Part shown: in pieces, positions 24,001 to 25,864 of the stretch
Layout: every line of letters begins with the position of its first letter
How positions within the stretch are numbered: position 1 is the first letter of the stretch
DNA from: JAFLBB01 sp040007195
GTDB taxonomy: Bacteria > Acidobacteriota > Terriglobia > Bryobacterales > Bryobacteraceae
DNA length: 25,864 bases
Direction: 5' to 3'
NCBI GenBank assembly: GCA_040007195.1
Contig: JBDTVQ010000047.1
Coordinates: 1 to 25,864, forward strand
Program-made: the position numbers and the translations under genes
The notes under the pieces: generated by a model
What the model was told of the DNA's origin: nothing
Database searches by the model: none
The model's input: only the letters and a program-made list of their open reading frames with translations

Positions 24001-25074
24001 TCAGAGGGCGGCGAGGATGGATTGCGTGACGGCGGCGGTGGTGGAGGTGCCGCCGAGGTCGGGGGTTAGTTCCTGGCGGGCGGCGAGGGTTTTGACGATG
24101 GCGTTGTGGACGGCCGAGGCAGCGTCGGGTTCGCCGAGGTGGTCGAGCATCATGGAAGCGGAAAAGAGAGTGGCCATGGGGTTGGCGATGCCCTTGCCGA
24201 GGATGTCGGGGGCGGTGCCGTGGACGGGTTCAAACATGGAGGGGAAGCGGCGAGTGGGGTCGAGATTGGCGCTGGCGGCGAGGCCGATGCTGCCGGTGAC
24301 GATGGCGGAGAGGTCGCTGAGGATGTCGCCGAACAGGTTGGATGCTACGACGACATCGAAGGTGTGCGGGCGGCGGACGAAGTTCATGGCTGCGGCATCG
24401 ACCAGGAGGGATTCGGTGGTGATGTCGGGGAACTCGGCGGCCACCTGTTGGAAGGCGCGGTCCCAGAGGACCATGCTGTAGCCCTGTGCATTGGATTTGG
24501 TGATGGAGGCGACGCGTTTGCGGCCGTTGCGGCGGCGTGCGAGTTCAAAGGCGTGGCGGATAACGCGTTCGCAGCCGCGGCGGGTGAAGACGGAGGTTTG
24601 GACCGCGACCTCTTCGGGCTGGTGGTGATAGAGGAAGCCGCCAATCTGGGCGTACTCGCCTTCGGTATTTTCGCGGACGACAACCATGTCGATATCGCCC
24701 GGGTTGCGGCCGGCGAGCGGCGAGGGGACGCCATCGAAGAGGATGGCCGGGCGGACGTTTGCAAACTGGTCGAAGCCGCGGCGGATGGGCAGGAGCAGGC
24801 CGTTGAGCGTGAGGTTATCGGGGAGGTCGACGTGGCCGACGGCGCCGAGGAGGATGGAATCGTGCGAGGCGAGTTGCTCAAGCGCATTGGGCGGCATCAT
24901 GGCGCCGTGCTGGAAGTAGTATTCGGCGCCCCAGTCGAAGTGGGCAAATTCGAAGTGGACGTTGAACTTTTGACCGGCGGCGCGGAGGACGTCGAGGGCG
25001 GGCGGGATGACCTCCTGGCCGATGCCGTCGCCGGGAATGACCGCGATGGAGAAATTGCGCATAGAAGAGGACAT
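24001..25074 (-). CDS. Tartrate/D-malate dehydrogenase-like beta-decarboxylating dehydrogenase
   Basis: The 357-residue product belongs to the isocitrate/isopropylmalate dehydrogenase superfamily: IAVIPGDGIGQEVI at the N-terminus, RENTEGEY, and the C-terminal nucleotide-site motif EPVHGTAPDI. GAVGHVDLPDNLTLNGLLLPIRR followed by FDQFANVRP is typical of the tartrate dehydrogenase/D-malate dehydrogenase (TtuC/DmlA) branch rather than LeuB, so oxidation of D-malate or tartrate is the best guess. 3-isopropylmalate remains possible. ATG 25074 gives MSSSMRNF; the ATG at 25062 gives the more typical N-terminus and has a -10-like TACGAT 10 nt upstream. It is divergent from the SDR gene. Confidence 0.85.
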   Translation of the reverse strand: MSSSMRNFSIAVIPGDGIGQEVIPPALDVLRAAGQKFNVHFEFAHFDWGAEYYFQHGAMMPPNALEQLASHDSILLGAVGHVDLPDNLTLNGLLLPIRRGFDQFANVRPAILFDGVPSPLAGRNPGDIDMVVVRENTEGEYAQIGGFLYHHQPEEVAVQTSVFTRRGCERVIRHAFELARRRNGRKRVASITKSNAQGYSMVLWDRAFQQVAAEFPDITTESLLVDAAAMNFVRRPHTFDVVVASNLFGDILSDLSAIVTGSIGLAASANLDPTRRFPSMFEPVHGTAPDILGKGIANPMATLFSASMMLDHLGEPDAASAVHNAIVKTLAARQELTPDLGGTSTTAAVTQSILAAL

Positions 25075-25133
25075 CGTAACAGACGGGAGGAGTACGGGAG
25101 CCGTGCGGGAAGCGGCGGGCGTAGGGGCCGATG

Positions 25134-25139
25134 TACACT
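25134..25139 (+). promoter_or_regulatory. -10-like box of the SDR gene
   Basis: TACACT (25134-25139) ends 9 nt before the ATG at 25149, so transcription would start at about 25146. There is no Shine-Dalgarno and no clear -35. The position matches the near-leaderless arrangement seen at other genes here. Confidence 0.35.
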
Positions 25140-25148
25140 AGCGGTTTC

Positions 25149-25864
25149 ATGCCCAACAATTCACCCTTTTCACTCGAGGGAAAGACCGCCCTCGTTGCCG
25201 GCGCAAGCCGCGGTATTGGTCTGGCGATCGCGAAAGAGATCGCCGCTGCTGGCGCGCATACGATTCTGGCCGCGCGCTCAGCCGATAAATTGCAGCAGGA
25301 AGTGGACGCGCTGAAGGCTCAGGGGTACTCGGCCGCCGCGCACACGCTGGATGTATCGTCGAACGAAAAAGTCGATGAAGCCTGCGTGGACATGCCCGAG
25401 CTGGACATCCTGATCAACGTCGCGGGCACGAACGTGCGGAAGCGATTTGAAGAGTACACGCCGGAAGAATACAACCTGATTCTGCAGACGAACCTGCATG
25501 GGATCGTGCGGCTGACGCAAGTGCTTGGTAAGCGGATGGTGGACCGGAACAAGGGCGGGAAGATCGTGATGATCGGTTCGCTTACTTCGCTGATCGCCTT
25601 CCCGTTTTTGGCGCCGTATGCGATCACGAAGAGCGGTTTGTGGGGGCTGACGCGGGTGCTGGCGGCCGAGTGGGGCAAGTCGAACATTCAGGTAAACTGC
25701 ATTGCGCCGGGCTTTATCGAAACGGATTTGAACCGCGAGATGTGGAAGCCGGAGTTTATGCGGGACTGGCTGAAGTCGGGACAGGCCAATCCGCGGCTGG
25801 GTACGCCGGAAGATATTGCGCCGCTGGCGGTGTTTCTGAGCTCGCGTGGTTCGGACTATGTGAC
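25149..25864 (+). CDS. Short-chain dehydrogenase, KduD/gluconate 5-dehydrogenase-like (cut by window edge)
   Basis: The frame is open from ATG 25149 to the window end (238 residues, stop not reached). It has the NAD(P) glycine motif GASRGIG (18-24), NVAG (90-93, usually NNAG), and the catalytic triad S144, Y157 and K161 (YAITK). The C-terminal segment IAPGFIETDLNREMW also fits. The N-terminal FSLEGKTALVAGASRGIG and NPRLGTPEDIAPLAVFL resemble the KduD/Ga5DH group that handles 5-keto-sugar acids; substrate is inferred. About 10-20 residues are probably missing. It is divergent from the tartrate dehydrogenase-like gene, with 74 bases between them. Confidence 0.85.
   Translation, partial: MPNNSPFSLEGKTALVAGASRGIGLAIAKEIAAAGAHTILAARSADKLQQEVDALKAQGYSAAAHTLDVSSNEKVDEACVDMPELDILINVAGTNVRKRFEEYTPEEYNLILQTNLHGIVRLTQVLGKRMVDRNKGGKIVMIGSLTSLIAFPFLAPYAITKSGLWGLTRVLAAEWGKSNIQVNCIAPGFIETDLNREMWKPEFMRDWLKSGQANPRLGTPEDIAPLAVFLSSRGSDYV

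Noticed and set aside
24106..25314. 402-residue open frame on the + strand
   Set aside because: It is antisense to the tartrate dehydrogenase-like gene and out of frame with the SDR gene it enters.

Overview
The window is GC-rich, densely coded bacterial DNA. It most likely comes from an Acidobacteriota chromosome of the Solibacter/Bryobacter type. The best lineage marker is the secreted von Willebrand factor A protein at 8974-9993, which looks like the 'VWFA-related Acidobacterial domain' family. The split glycine decarboxylase (gcvPA + gcvPB) and the many poorly conserved secreted or membrane proteins fit this. I see no tRNA, rRNA, CRISPR array, transposase or phage gene, so this looks like core chromosome rather than an island.

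Layout, left half (+ strand). After the tail of an unknown gene (1-129) comes a glycine cleavage operon, gcvT-gcvH-gcvPA-gcvPB (407-4763). It runs on without a break into a GT39-like membrane glycosyltransferase, a secreted protein of three Rid-like domains, and a KdgK-type sugar kinase (to 8774). A second + strand group (8974-11916) holds the VWA protein, a LexA/S24-type autoprotease with no DNA-binding domain, and a D-2-hydroxyacid dehydrogenase. It converges on acnA, with a strong hairpin between them.

Layout, right half (- strand). Read in transcription order from the right: a tartrate/D-malate dehydrogenase-like gene; a CheY-CheX pair; an HlyD-like adaptor; an aroF (DAHP synthase) operon with two small downstream genes and one mid-sized one; argS; then gntR, a DUF1648-type membrane protein, and acnA. 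At the far right a + strand SDR of the KduD/gluconate 5-dehydrogenase type starts and leaves the window. It is divergent from the tartrate dehydrogenase gene. KdgK and the SDR both suggest handling of uronate or 2-keto-3-deoxy sugar acids, though they are about 16 kb apart.

The most notable finding is the 5' region of aroF. It encodes a 13-residue leader peptide, MLFVRSFAYRFWC, with three Phe, one Tyr and one Trp. Mutually exclusive 1:2, 2:3 and 3:4 pairings follow, ending in a textbook intrinsic terminator just before the aroF Shine-Dalgarno. This is a complete ribosome-mediated attenuator that appears to sense all three aromatic amino acids. The leader peptide's promoter puts the transcription start at or next to its ATG, so the peptide would be read from a leaderless mRNA.

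Other regulatory structure includes a consensus promoter for gntR embedded in a 30-bp near-perfect palindrome that reaches its start codon. Several genes also have a -10-like box 7-13 nt before the start codon and no Shine-Dalgarno, which suggests that leaderless expression is common here.
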